Shown here: one piece after another, positions 25,270 through 35,316 of the stretch
How positions within the stretch are numbered: position 1 is the stretch's first letter
Layout: each line of letters opens with the position of its first letter
Source of the DNA: Straminergon stramineum
Lineage: Eukaryota > Streptophyta > Bryopsida > Hypnales > Calliergonaceae
NCBI GenBank assembly: GCA_963920665.1
Contig: OY987267.1
Span: forward strand, 24,552,001 to 24,616,000
DNA length: 64,000 nt
Direction: 5' to 3'
Notes under the pieces: model-generated
Database searches by the model: none
The model's input: the letters and a program-made list of their open reading frames with translations, nothing else
What the model was told of the DNA's origin: nothing
Made by a program: the position numbers and the translations under genes

Positions 25270-25277
25270 TTGAATAA
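25270..25277 (+). terminator. Candidate polyadenylation signal of the giant repeat gene
   Basis: AATAAA followed by GG lies about 230 bp downstream of the stop codon at 25038-25040 in T/G-rich sequence. This is a consensus match only. Confidence 0.4.
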
Positions 25278-26185
25278 AGGTAGCTGTTGCGCAAATGATA
25301 TGAAAATCGTCCCTCGCCTCTTTCTATCACAAAGTCTTCTCAGTTGTATGTTAGCCCACTTGGAATGTCTAGTCCACAACATTCGTGAAAGTTGCTGCTT
25401 ACAATATATCCAAAAACTCTTGATCTTTTGACATCTTTTTGGAGGTCAAAGATTAAAGTGTTGAATGACGAGATTTTTTGCAACATTTTTTGACTCTCGT
25501 GTGTCAATAATTTGCCGAAAAAAGTGTTGGAAACAGCAAGCCTTCATTAGTAGTAAACGACAGGGTTGGCATTCAGTCGACTAAATTTAATGTAGTGTAG
25601 AGTAGTGTAGACTTTGCCAACTTTAATGCAACTAGAGTGAGGAGGGGGTCAGCAGTCAACAATGTTACGTCTGGCATTCTGTAAAAACCATGAATCATGG
25701 GGAAGGTTCTCTTTAGCAGTTGTGCGCATTATCCACTCTTCACTTAAATCTTCAAAAAGCCTTGCCTCTTCTTGGAGCAAATTTTTCTGTCAGTCTCACC
25801 CTGAACCCAAGCCCCAATTGATGAACTGTGCAGTACAGCACATTGCACTGTGGAGGAAAATATGATTTTGTGGTGACTGCTTGATCAAGCAACCGCACCT
25901 CTTGAAGCAACAAGCTCCTGCAACAAGGCAGAAAAACATGAAGTAAAATATCAAGATCGTATCATATCAAGCGCATGAACCTCCCCACCTGGTTGTGCTA
26001 CGGATTCGACACACAATTCAATGACATTCATGACTCCGGCACTGGCCATTGCACAATCATGGGTCACTCGCTCAACAAACTACTCACACAACTCCGTCAT
26101 GAATAGCATCTACAGAAGTCTCAGAGCACAATTGCGTTGTTCTGAAGCTCCTCAGTGAGTGTCAAATACATGAATTGGAGAGGAG

Positions 26186-26190
26186 AATTC
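26186..26190. repeat. Target site duplication of the copia element (left)
   Basis: AATTC immediately precedes the left LTR and is repeated at 31853-31857 after the right LTR. A 5-bp duplication is standard for Ty1/copia integrase. Confidence 0.95.
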
Positions 26191-26370
26191 TGTAGAAATA
26201 TGCTGTGATCTTACAGCAGTTCTAGACGAAGGAGTGTTGATACACTTCAGAAAGATGGGAAAGCAAGAATTAGCACCCAGCTTATATACAGATGAGGTTT
26301 AACCTAAATTAGACTAATCGATATGGGACTGTAGGCAGAGATGAAACCCTAAGTTCGTTTGTTGTCAACA
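26191..26370 (-). repeat. 3' LTR of the copia element
   Basis: 180 bp, beginning TGTAGAAATATGC and ending GTTGTCAACA as written on the plus strand. I found no difference from the other LTR. It lies 69 bp upstream of the plus-strand ORF at 26440 and could act as a promoter in that direction. Confidence 0.97.
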
Positions 26371-26381
26371 CCCCCCCTCAA
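26371..26381 (-). promoter_or_regulatory. Polypurine tract
   Basis: CCCCCCCTCAA on the plus strand reads TTGAGGGGGGG on the element strand, immediately before the 3' LTR. This is the expected primer site for plus-strand DNA synthesis. Confidence 0.9.
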
Positions 26382-26439
26382 GCGAAGTTGGGTTTTGAAC
26401 GTTTGCTAATCTGTACACGGGAACTGCAGTGTTCGAGTG

Positions 26440-26898
26440 ATGGCGCGTATTGAGTTCAGGAGAATGCAAGTCCTCCGGGAGTGTGTGGGAACCACATCGT
26501 TGGTTGGTGTGGCAGGTCTGCTGCTGTGGATGTGTTGTGCCTTCGTGGTGCGCTTGGCGAGTTGTTGTTTTGATGTAGTGAATGCAATCGTGGCGGAGCA
26601 GCCTGAAGTGGAGACTTGCGATGGGTGTGGGAGGCTCGAATGTCGTCGGAGTGGGAGCGTAGCTGCGGTTGAATTTGCACGAAGTAGGGCACCATTGCGA
26701 AAAGCTCCATATAGTGAACAGAGGGCCGGTGTTGCCCAGCAGAAATTATATGCTGTTAGAAAGGGTCGTGTCCCAGGTCTGTATTTTTCATGGGAGGATT
26801 GTGCTCGTGAGGTGATTGGCTTCAAGGGTGCAGAGCATAAGAGGTTCGGGACACTAGCAGACGCTGAGGTTTACTTGTTTCAGGGTCTGGCTGGATAG
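26440..26898 (+). CDS. Antisense ORF in the copia element: membrane segment plus RNase H1/viroplasmin-like domain
   Basis: 152 codons on the strand opposite the polyprotein, filling most of the space between the polyprotein stop and the 3' LTR and ending 38 bp short of that stop (tail to tail). Residues about 18-46 are strongly hydrophobic (LVGVAGLLLWMCCAFVVRLA), probably one membrane helix. Residues 60-68 carry a CxxC...C motif (CDGCGRLEC). Residues 102-147 match the pattern of the caulimovirus VI/RNase H1 N-terminal domain (KLYAVRKGR, GLYFSWEDC, GFKGAEHKRF, TLADAEVYL). In RNase H1 this fold binds RNA-DNA hybrids. The role here is inferred only; it could aid reverse transcription or be a captured host fragment. 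Start chosen at the first ATG; no splice evidence. Confidence 0.72.
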   Translation: MARIEFRRMQVLRECVGTTSLVGVAGLLLWMCCAFVVRLASCCFDVVNAIVAEQPEVETCDGCGRLECRRSGSVAAVEFARSRAPLRKAPYSEQRAGVAQQKLYAVRKGRVPGLYFSWEDCAREVIGFKGAEHKRFGTLADAEVYLFQGLAG

Positions 26899-26936
26899 GG
26901 GATTTCTAATTTTAGGGTTTTGTACAGAGAAAGGAA

Positions 26937-29900
26937 TCATCCTGTACTCAGGTTGGCTAGGCTGCGGAGTCCCAAGAATTCCCTATGTTGGTGGAATTTG
27001 AGTCTACCTAAAGGTTTTGTAAGAGCGTCTGCGGGTTGATTCGCAGTTGGAATATATTGTAATTGAACTTCCCCCCCTAAAACTCTCTCACGGATAAAGT
27101 GGTAATGTATCTCTATGTGTTTGGATCGGGCATGGAAGACTGGGTTACTGGACAATTTGATTGCTCCTTGGTTGTCGCAATGCAGGGTAATGCTAGATTG
27201 TTCGTGATGAGAAGGTGAGAGTGGCTGTACCGGTGAGGTTTCAGGTTGTAGCTCGTGGAGTAGTCGGTGCAACCAAACAGCCTCTTGTGCGCCATCGCTC
27301 AAGGCTCGATACTCCGATTCGGTGGAGGAACGGGACACGGTGAGTTGCCGTTTGCTCTGCCAAGTAATAGGTCCACCTGCGAGTGTAAATAAGTATGCAC
27401 CCATGGATCGTCGAGTTTCTGGGCATGATCCCCAATCTGCATCTGTGTAGCCGGTGATGGTTGTGGGACTATCGGCTTTGTAGAGTATCCCAAAATCTAA
27501 TGTGCCTTGAATGTATCTGAGGACATGCTTGGCAGCGTCGAGGTGAGATTGCTGTGGGGCCGCCATGTAACTACTAAGGCGATTGACTGCATAAGCTATG
27601 TCGGGCCTGGTAACTGTGAGAAATATGAGTTTGCCGATGAGTCGGCAGTAGAGGTGAGCGTCAATATACTCTGTCTTCATATCTGTGACTAGGATTTGTC
27701 CTGCTGGTAAGGGTGTAGTCGTGGGTTTACAATCACTCATGCCAAATTCGTGTAGTATCGATGCTGCATAGTCTTTTTGATGTAGAAAGATCCCTAGGAT
27801 TACTTGTTCAAAGGAGATGCCAAGGTACCGCTGAATTTTTCCGAGATCTGTCATCTCAAATTCGGTATGAAGGAAGTGCTTCAACCAGGCGATGAGGGAA
27901 TTCGAGCTGCCAGTAATAAATAGGTCATCCACGTAGAGTAGTAGAATAAGTGTCTCACCATCTTTGTGCATGTAGTATAGATTTCCGTCCAATTTACTGC
28001 GGTGTAGGCCAATGCGGAGAAGAGCTGCGTCAATCCGATCATACCACGTGCGTGGACTTTGTTTTAACCCGTAGAGTGATCTGTTGAGGCGGCAGACAAG
28101 GTGTTCCTTTCCATGGACTCGGAACCCGGGGGGTTGGCTCATATATATGCGTTCCTTTAGGAGGCCATTTAGGAAAGCTGTTCGGACATCCATGTGATGG
28201 ATATCCCAACGTTTCGCAGCAGCAAGGGCGATGGCAGTTCGAATGGTGGCCCACTTGATGACAGGAGCGAAAGTTTCTGTGAAGTCTATGCCTGGGCGTT
28301 GCTCAAAGCCACGGGCAACCAGTCGAGCTTTCTTCACTGGAGGTTGTCCATCGAGACCGGGTTTTGATTTAAACACCCATTTGCAGGTGATGGCACGATG
28401 ACTAGAAGGTAAGGGTTCTAAGTCCCAGGTATTGTTGCGCCAAATAGACTCCATTTCGTCTTGCATTGCGCGTCTCCATCCTGGGTCAGCGGCAGCTTGT
28501 TTGAAGGTAACTTCTGTTGGGTCTTGATCTATAGGTGGGATCGTTGGCTGAGGTTTGGAAGGAGTTGAAGTGAGGAGACAGATGTCAAAGTCATTAGTTG
28601 AAAGACAGAGTTCATAGCCGTCAAGGCGTATGTTCTGCCGACGAGGGCGCTGCGATCGGCGAGGTAGAGGCGGAGGAATTTCAGGGGCAGCAATGCCGTT
28701 AGGTATAAGAGATGGAGTATTAGAAACCAGGTCGGGTGAAGAGGTGGAGGAAGAGGGAAAAATGAGTGGTGTTACAGGGGAAGAGATCGCAGGAGCAATT
28801 GCAGGTTCAGACTGAGGAGGGATGGAAGTAGAACGAGGAAAATCTAGTGAAGGAGGAAGAAGTCTATCCAGAAATGACGGAGGTTCTAATGGTTCAGTGA
28901 TTTCTGCAGAGGGGAGATCAAAGCAATTCTCATCAAAGCGTACATCCCGTGTGATCAAAATCTTTCTCGAAGTTGGGTGGTAGCAACGGTAAGCCTTGCT
29001 TTGTTCGTCATAGCCAATTAAAATTGTCGGGGTTGCTTTGGGGTCGAACTTGCTCCTCTTGACGTCTGGAATATGGCAATAAGCGGTGCAGCCGATTACA
29101 CGAAGATGACTAAGATTGGGTTTTATGCTTGTGAAGACTTCCTCTGGTGTTTTTAGCTTGATTGCCTTGGTGGGACAGCGATTCTGAATGTAGTTTACTG
29201 TGCGAGCTATTTCCTCCCATAGGGCCTTCGGGATTTTAGTACCAGTAACGACGCTCCGGATTCCTTCAAGTAATGTACGATTCTTCCGCTCCGCTATGCC
29301 ATTTTGGTGAGGGGAATAACCTGCAGTGAGCTGTCGATGAATCCCATGCTTTATACAGTAGGAGTTGAAGGCCTGTGAAATATATTCTCCCCCCCTGTCA
29401 CATCGAAGTGTGCCGATCTTGAGGATAGGTGTCTCTACGGTCGCCCGAAATTGCTTGAATGACTCCAGTGTTTGTGATTTGTCAGAGAGAAAATATAACC
29501 AAGTTTTCCTTGAGAAGTCGTCGATGAAGGTAAGTATATATTTGTTGCCGTTGCGAGAGTTGAGCGGCATAGGTCCACAGAGGTCGCTGTGAACTAGTTG
29601 GAGAGGCCGATTGGTGTAGGTTGTTCGTTTCTTGGGAATCCTGTCTCTGGGAAGTTTGCCGAGCATACACGATGGGCAGACATGTTTGATCAACGGTATG
29701 TTGGGAATGCCAGCAACTAGTTGGCGAGAAGCCATGTGATACAAACTTTGGTAGTTGATGTGGCCAATTCTTCGATGCCACAAGTGGATCTCGGAGTTGG
29801 CTGCCTTGGCTGTTTTGTTAATGCTGGGAAGTTGCGAACAACTGTTGTCATACTGTGTACATCTGTTGCTATCATGATCTAAGGTTGGGGAGGTATACGA

Positions 29901-31508
29901 CAATCTAGCCGTTTCCAGCTGTTGTGATGATAATGTCGAAGCTTGACCTTGTAGATTGTGGTCAAGTAGGTTCACTACTCTATAAAGGTTATTGCGTTGG
30001 TCCCTAGTCCCTTGCAGGAAGATTTCACTTGGGTGATCTTTGTCGTATATGAGACATTGCCGAGATTCAAATAAAACCCTGTATCCTATGTCTGTAAGCT
30101 TTCCTACTGAAAAGAGGTTTGATTTGATACCAGGGACATAAAGAACATTGTTGATCTCCTTTATTTTTCCCGAAACGTCAATAGTACTTACAGTGCCCTG
30201 ACTAACTACAGGCATGATCTGTCCTCCTGCAGCTTTGATATACGGAATTTTACTAGATGAAATATTGTTGAGTAGTTGTAAATTACCAGTGACGTGTGAA
30301 GAGGCACCTGAATCCAGAAACCAATCTTCCTCAGTAGCGGTGGATGTGACACAAGCGTTGATGACTTCTACCGGTGCTTCTTCTGATTCATCTTGGAAGG
30401 CATCGATGCAGGCTCTAATGTGCGGTGGTGCTGCTTCCGTGTCTAGCTCCGTTTCGTAATCGTCCAGTTCGGTTTCAGTGACGTTGACATGTTGTGTCTG
30501 TGGTCGTTGCAGGTTGTTAAGTTGGAGTTGCAGCTTCTTGATCTGGTCCTGCAGTGTAGCCCTTGCGCAGTCGCGGGCATAGTGGCCAGGCTTTCCGCAG
30601 CTGTGACACTGAATCGTCGACCGAGCTGCATCGTCTGGTCTTGATGTTGTGTGTTGGACAGGAGTGTGTCGATCGCTAGAGGAGTGCCCTCGTCCTCGAT
30701 TGGAGCGTCCGCGCAAGCTTTGGCCTCCCCGAATTGGTCCCCTGCTAGATCTGATAAAGTTTATCTCTTCATCACGTTGTTCGTCCAAGTGGCGCCCCAG
30801 CTCTTCTTGTAGCAGCAAGCCTTCCAGTACAGGGAACGTAGGTAACCGTTCTCTCCCTTTTTGAATTTGCTTGAATGTTGACCAGCTCTTGGGGAGACTG
30901 TTCAGTGTTAGGTCGACTAAGTCTTCATCAGAGACCGAGACACCCAGCTGTGCGAGTTGGGTGATGATCAAGTTGATTTCCTGCAGATGATCTCCTATGG
31001 TCTTTCCTTCGACTAGTCTCAACGAATATAATTGTTCCTTTAATGACAGACGTCTAGAAGAACTTCTAACGTCGCACATGTGTCTCAGGCGGAGCCAAAT
31101 AGCCTGTGGATCGGTAAGATGGATAATGCTGAGAATAATTGAGTCTCTTACCAAAGAGATAATGATGCGGCCTGCTCGAAAACGAAGCTCGTTCTCACGT
31201 TCAATGTTGGTTGCTGTAACTGCAGGTGCTGTGTCGACTGCCTGCGGTGGACTGGTGACCGTTGGTGGTGCCGTTGGTGTCCGGGTTGCCTCTCCAATCG
31301 ATGCTGGTCTTTCTGCCATCGTACTCGCGGAGTTTGCTGATGTTGCAGCATCGAAAGTGTTGCTCTGGCCACGATCGAGTTGCGGTTCGACGAATCTCCA
31401 CAAGCCTTCTTGCATGAGGATCATCTTCACCTTGTAGCTCCAAATAACGTAATTTGCAGGTCCTACTAACTTCATGGACTCAGGTACGTCTCTGACGCTA
31501 GGATCCAT
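26937..31508 (-). CDS. Ty1/copia gag-pol polyprotein, intact
   Basis: 1523 codons without interruption. Domains in order: gag N-terminus (LVGPANYVIWSYKVKM, residues 14-29) with the copia gag domain to about 245; CCHC zinc knuckle C301-C304-H309-C314; aspartic protease DSGASSH at 399-405; GAG-pre-integrase HHCC zinc site (HRRIGH about 578-583, CPSC 611-614); integrase core with D642, D704 and E740 in DD35E spacing; reverse transcriptase from about 1030 with YVDD at 1192-1195; RNase H with TDADWG (1355-1360), SSTESEY (1394-1400) and D1445. The order PR-INT-RT-RH is diagnostic of Ty1/copia. All catalytic residues are present, so the element may be autonomous. The first ATG lies about 150 bp from the primer-binding site. 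Confidence 0.98.
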   Translation of the reverse strand: MDPSVRDVPESMKLVGPANYVIWSYKVKMILMQEGLWRFVEPQLDRGQSNTFDAATSANSASTMAERPASIGEATRTPTAPPTVTSPPQAVDTAPAVTATNIERENELRFRAGRIIISLVRDSIILSIIHLTDPQAIWLRLRHMCDVRSSSRRLSLKEQLYSLRLVEGKTIGDHLQEINLIITQLAQLGVSVSDEDLVDLTLNSLPKSWSTFKQIQKGRERLPTFPVLEGLLLQEELGRHLDEQRDEEINFIRSSRGPIRGGQSLRGRSNRGRGHSSSDRHTPVQHTTSRPDDAARSTIQCHSCGKPGHYARDCARATLQDQIKKLQLQLNNLQRPQTQHVNVTETELDDYETELDTEAAPPHIRACIDAFQDESEEAPVEVINACVTSTATEEDWFLDSGASSHVTGNLQLLNNISSSKIPYIKAAGGQIMPVVSQGTVSTIDVSGKIKEINNVLYVPGIKSNLFSVGKLTDIGYRVLFESRQCLIYDKDHPSEIFLQGTRDQRNNLYRVVNLLDHNLQGQASTLSSQQLETARLSYTSPTLDHDSNRCTQYDNSCSQLPSINKTAKAANSEIHLWHRRIGHINYQSLYHMASRQLVAGIPNIPLIKHVCPSCMLGKLPRDRIPKKRTTYTNRPLQLVHSDLCGPMPLNSRNGNKYILTFIDDFSRKTWLYFLSDKSQTLESFKQFRATVETPILKIGTLRCDRGGEYISQAFNSYCIKHGIHRQLTAGYSPHQNGIAERKNRTLLEGIRSVVTGTKIPKALWEEIARTVNYIQNRCPTKAIKLKTPEEVFTSIKPNLSHLRVIGCTAYCHIPDVKRSKFDPKATPTILIGYDEQSKAYRCYHPTSRKILITRDVRFDENCFDLPSAEITEPLEPPSFLDRLLPPSLDFPRSTSIPPQSEPAIAPAISSPVTPLIFPSSSTSSPDLVSNTPSLIPNGIAAPEIPPPLPRRSQRPRRQNIRLDGYELCLSTNDFDICLLTSTPSKPQPTIPPIDQDPTEVTFKQAAADPGWRRAMQDEMESIWRNNTWDLEPLPSSHRAITCKWVFKSKPGLDGQPPVKKARLVARGFEQRPGIDFTETFAPVIKWATIRTAIALAAAKRWDIHHMDVRTAFLNGLLKERIYMSQPPGFRVHGKEHLVCRLNRSLYGLKQSPRTWYDRIDAALLRIGLHRSKLDGNLYYMHKDGETLILLLYVDDLFITGSSNSLIAWLKHFLHTEFEMTDLGKIQRYLGISFEQVILGIFLHQKDYAASILHEFGMSDCKPTTTPLPAGQILVTDMKTEYIDAHLYCRLIGKLIFLTVTRPDIAYAVNRLSSYMAAPQQSHLDAAKHVLRYIQGTLDFGILYKADSPTTITGYTDADWGSCPETRRSMGAYLFTLAGGPITWQSKRQLTVSRSSTESEYRALSDGAQEAVWLHRLLHELQPETSPVQPLSPSHHEQSSITLHCDNQGAIKLSSNPVFHARSKHIEIHYHFIRERVLGGEVQLQYIPTANQPADALTKPLGRLKFHQHREFLGLRSLANLSTG

Positions 31509-31660
31509 GACTATTTTTTTGTGGAAAAGTAGGATACGGATTATGGTGCCTGTATGTCTAGTGCGATCGTGTTCTAACGATGTTCAGTCGAGCTACAGTT
31601 CTACTCGTACTAGTGTACTGCGACGACCTGTACAAGAAGAAAGCTCGACTAATCTAACCC

Positions 31661-31672
31661 GCTCTGATACCA
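31661..31672 (-). promoter_or_regulatory. Primer-binding site (initiator Met tRNA type)
   Basis: On the element strand this reads TGGTATCAGAGC directly after the 5' LTR, the standard plant copia primer-binding site complementary to the 3' end of tRNA-iMet. Confidence 0.96.
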
Positions 31673-31852
31673 TGTAGAAATATGCTGTGATCTTACAGCA
31701 GTTCTAGACGAAGGAGTGTTGATACACTTCAGAAAGATGGGAAAGCAAGAATTAGCACCCAGCTTATATACAGATGAGGTTTAACCTAAATTAGACTAAT
31801 CGATATGGGACTGTAGGCAGAGATGAAACCCTAAGTTCGTTTGTTGTCAACA
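31673..31852 (-). repeat. 5' LTR of the copia element
   Basis: 180 bp, identical by eye to the left LTR. On the element strand it carries a TATA-like TGTATATAAG (plus-strand 31763-31772) that probably directs the genomic transcript. Confidence 0.97.
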
Positions 31853-31857
31853 AATTC
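31853..31857. repeat. Target site duplication of the copia element (right)
   Basis: AATTC, matching 26186-26190. Removing one copy and the element restores a continuous GAGAATTCTTCAATTCCC-type sequence. Confidence 0.95.
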
Positions 31858-32075
31858 TTCAATTCCCAAATTCAAAGGCAAAGCTGAAAACTAGCTCCCG
31901 TTTTTCTCCACAAGCAAGGGAGAGAATAGCAAATGTCTAACTTCTTGAATTGGGCTGGTTACAAAATTGGGCATGACGTGATTCTCTTCCTCTGTCCCTC
32001 CTCGACGTCGGGATGCTATTCTGAGAGCATCTCCGGAAACTCGTTATTCTAACTTCCAACCAATGGCAAGTCATC

Positions 32076-32328
32076 TACACTAAATAGTGAAATTAGGTTG
32101 CCTTAACAATTAAGTTGCCTTACCCCAAGAAAAGTATTACACAAGCCATCAAAGTTAAGAAATATTATTATAAATATTTCCATTTGTACACGTGAAGGTT
32201 TATGAGTCACAATTACAACAATATCGAATTCAAAAGTAGTGCATTCTTGTACAATACCAATAAATAATTATATAGTATCAAATGTCAAGAAATTGGTGTG
32301 GGGCAACCTAATTTCACTATGTAGTGTA
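32076..32328. mobile_element. MITE-like inverted-repeat element, copy 2
   Basis: Terminal repeats TACACTAAATAGTGAAATTA on the left and, reverse-complemented, TACACTACATAGTGAAATTA on the right frame about 253 bp. The interior is the inverse of the copy at 14234-14464 (ACAAGCCATCAAAGTTAA, TTTCCATTTGTAC). There is no ORF, so this is a two-copy family in this window. Confidence 0.8.
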
Positions 32329-32833
32329 ATATGCAAAGATGAATAGTAGCAGCATTTGGTAGAGTTGCGAAGCAACAACAAAATTGCAATTTTTCCCATG
32401 CCAAAGAGAAAGCTTTTATGGGAATATGCATTAATTGTTGACTTTTCATTCAAAAAACATTGGAATGGACTTAATAACTAGACCACTAGGGATGCTCTGA
32501 ATTGCACTTTTTATAGAGGTCATTTTTCACACTAACAACATAATTATAGTATTCACTAGAAAAAGTCTCATCTTTTTTTTTTATACCTAGATACTTCTTA
32601 AATGAATTACTATAAAGATTGATGGTGGGAGGATTGAAGTGCTTGATTTTTCCATGTTTCAAGGAGGTTGGATCTAATGTCATCCAAGATTATAACCAAC
32701 TAGAGAACTACATGTATTAGGGAAAAGTATCTAGGAGGGATGGAAGCTAAAGTGGTATAATATGTTACGAATGGAGATAGGATTTGTTGTTGTGGCGTAT
32801 TGTGAATGACAAACATGACGAAAGTCCTATTAA

Positions 32834-33745
32834 CCCCTATAGTTCCATGACTATTTTTTCACTGAAAATGCTCCAAAACTGACATTTTTAGTACAAGTAC
32901 CAAATTATTGAAAAAATAATTTTTTTTGACACATTTAATTGTAGGATCTTGTAGTATGCTAACTTGAGAATATATTGTAAAAATTTCAGAAATTTCTACT
33001 ATGTGGATTGCAAGATATAAGCATTCAAATTCACTGAAATCATTTTTTTGGCCTTGCAAAAAACAGGGCAATTGCACTTCACAAGCTCATTTTTCTAAGA
33101 AAAAAGGTCCAAAATGGTGGTTATTTTTTGGATTATTTTTCCTGGACAAGTTGGCCACATGCTTAAAAAATTTCAAATCATTTGAAATTGCACAACATAT
33201 AGGAAAAAAATAGTAAGTAAATAGTAGTTAAAGAATTTCATTATGGAATTGAAAAATGCCAATCCCAATTGTTGAAATGTTGTACTCCATAATAAACAAT
33301 CTACATCCTCTTATTTTATTTTTTTCCAAAAATATTGAAAATTGAATTAAACAAAGGACTTCAAAATTTATTTTAGGGTAGAGAATCCATACCGGAGTGC
33401 AAACAAAAACTCCTCACAACTTTTGACTCATTGATCAATACGGAATGATTCAAAGCTTTCCAAGTATATATAGAGAACTATAGAAAACCAATTTCAAATT
33501 TTTATTTATGAAAAAAGTAACTTTTTCTAATCTGCCCAAACTGCCCATTTATGAAAAAAAGTAACATAGTAGGCCATAACTTTTGACTCATATTTCCAAA
33601 TGTCATGAAATTTAGTGAATATGAAAGATATTCCTTGTACCCACCCTCTATTAAAATTTGGGCCTAAAACATAGAAATCTCCAATCACACGTACCTGCCC
33701 AAAATTGCTATGTAGCCCAAAAAATGCATGTTGGTCCTTTAGGGG
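32834..33745. mobile_element. TTAA-flanked inverted-repeat element, copy A (912 bp)
   Basis: TTAA (32830-32833 and 33746-33749) flanks an element starting CCCCTATAGTTCC and ending GGTCCTTTAGGGG, whose reverse complement is CCCCTAAAGGACC. It contains only short low-complexity ORFs and is non-autonomous. The whole unit recurs in inverse orientation at 35317-36799. A TTAA duplication with termini starting CCC is the piggyBac pattern, but no transposase is present to confirm this. Confidence 0.8.
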
Positions 33746-33749
33746 TTAA

Positions 33750-35312
33750 TGCTAGAGTTTTGTCAATGGATCTTAACTAATTATGTCCACAATATTTACA
33801 ATTAGATATGTATATAGTAGGGAAAATGTATGGCATTGGTAGTTGAGTTGTAGTTTGTTGGCTTTGGATTGAAAGGGAGGAGACTTTGCCTTATTAAAAG
33901 CTACAAGTCAAGAAGTTTAAATGGGACCTTTTTTGAAAAGCAAGCCAATGCTACATATACAGAGCCTCACATAGAATATTTGTTTGTTGCTTTTTCTTGT
34001 CAAATATTTTTTGATCTCAAAGGAGTTCAAGCATCTTGAACTTGTATGCATTGAGATTATGGCAAAAAAATGGCAAAACCATAGCAAGTCATGAAGAGCA
34101 ACTAAAATCCCTATCCCGTTGTTGATTTGGCTCTAATAGGTCTTTACATGGCATTTTTCATAGCTTGTCCTACTTTGCCATCGCCTAATCTTTGATGTAG
34201 TATTCCAAAACTTGACTTTCATGATAAATTATTTAGAAGTAGAATCCTTGATGTAGGATGAGATTTTTATTTGTGAATTTTTGTGTGTCGTGATATATCG
34301 TAACTTGGTGATTTTCAAAAAAAGGGAAACCTTTTACATGTTATTCTCCATTTTTGAGTAAAGCTTGAAATTACAAATTTCATATCTTATTCTAGCTATG
34401 AAAATCAAGGCCTAAATGGTTGCACTTCTAAATTCCAGTTTTTCCTATTCTAATTGAGTCAAGTGCATGTATTTTGTATTTTTTTATTTAAAACAATATT
34501 ATCTTAATTCTACTCTATATCAAAATAATAAGTTTAGAATATTCCCCTCCAAATGTATACAACCATTGCAATGAGGTAGAAGATATCATTATCAAATGAT
34601 AGGAGGTCAAGGCTAAATTTGCTTGGGTGTATAAGAATCTGAGCTACTAGATTTTACGTATTAAAGTCTATTCAAGTTTGTCACCAATTTTATTATTATT
34701 TATGCTACATGTTAATCATTGATTGTATTTTAGATTTGCCAAAATACATAGAACTACCTATTCACTTTATGGGGTTCCAAAAGACATCTAATCTCCCATT
34801 TAATGCAATCATGCCTTAAAAAGGCATGAAGATTGTCAAAAACAATTCAAATATATTTAGGGCCTCATTGAGCCACTTTTTGTATTGTGTTTTTTTGGGA
34901 TTTGATAATGGCTCTAGCCATTTTTTTCTAATTGTAAACAAAGATATTACCTCCATATTTCCCAAAATGTAAAGATGTCTATTATTTCTTATTTATAAGT
35001 ATAATTCAAGAATAATTTTAAATCAAAGATTTGTACAATTGTGGAATGCAGTCCATATACCATATCCATTTGGTTAAACACTATGAAACTACCAAATCTA
35101 TTCCCCAAATTCCTAAAAAATTATGCTAAACAAAAGAAGCAATGTTTTCTGTTTTAATAAAATAATTCTTTAAATTTTACTTGGATTCTACATTTGATAT
35201 TATCATTGATAGAATATTATATCCAAAGTCATTATTGTTAATTCACTCAACAAATTTTTATTTTATGTCATTGATTTCATTTCGTTTCATTAGAAAACTA
35301 AATTTTACATTT
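33750..35312. other. AT-rich spacer between two inverted TTAA elements
   Basis: No gene or family resemblance. The two flanking element copies are inverted relative to each other, so this segment would be the loop of a large imperfect hairpin. Confidence 0.5.
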
Positions 35313-35316
35313 TTAA

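Larger units (their letters stand above)
26191..31852 (-). mobile_element. Complete Ty1/copia LTR retrotransposon, recent insertion
   Basis: The 5662-bp element lies on the minus strand. Identical 180-bp LTRs (26191-26370 and 31673-31852) start TG and end CA, and AATTC duplications flank both ends. A primer-binding site complementary to initiator methionine tRNA sits beside the 5' LTR, a G-rich polypurine tract beside the 3' LTR, and one unbroken 1523-codon gag-pol frame lies between them. I read no mismatch between the LTRs, which become identical at integration, so insertion was recent. Every cis element and catalytic motif needed for mobility seems present. An unusual plus-strand ORF lies between the polyprotein stop and the 3' LTR. 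Confidence 0.97.

Noticed and set aside
25992..26111. Minus-strand stretch reading MLFMTELCE, stop, FVERVTHDCAMASAG, with a possible splice donor
   Set aside because: It is only about 40 residues, contains a stop, has no recognised family, and the putative next exon to the left is unconvincing. It might be a gene relic next to the copia insertion.
33001..33213. ORF pair at 33001-33213 and 36418-36663 (reverse) encoding similar peptides
   Set aside because: The similarity is due to the duplicated TTAA element. Frames are interrupted differently and are compositionally AT-driven.
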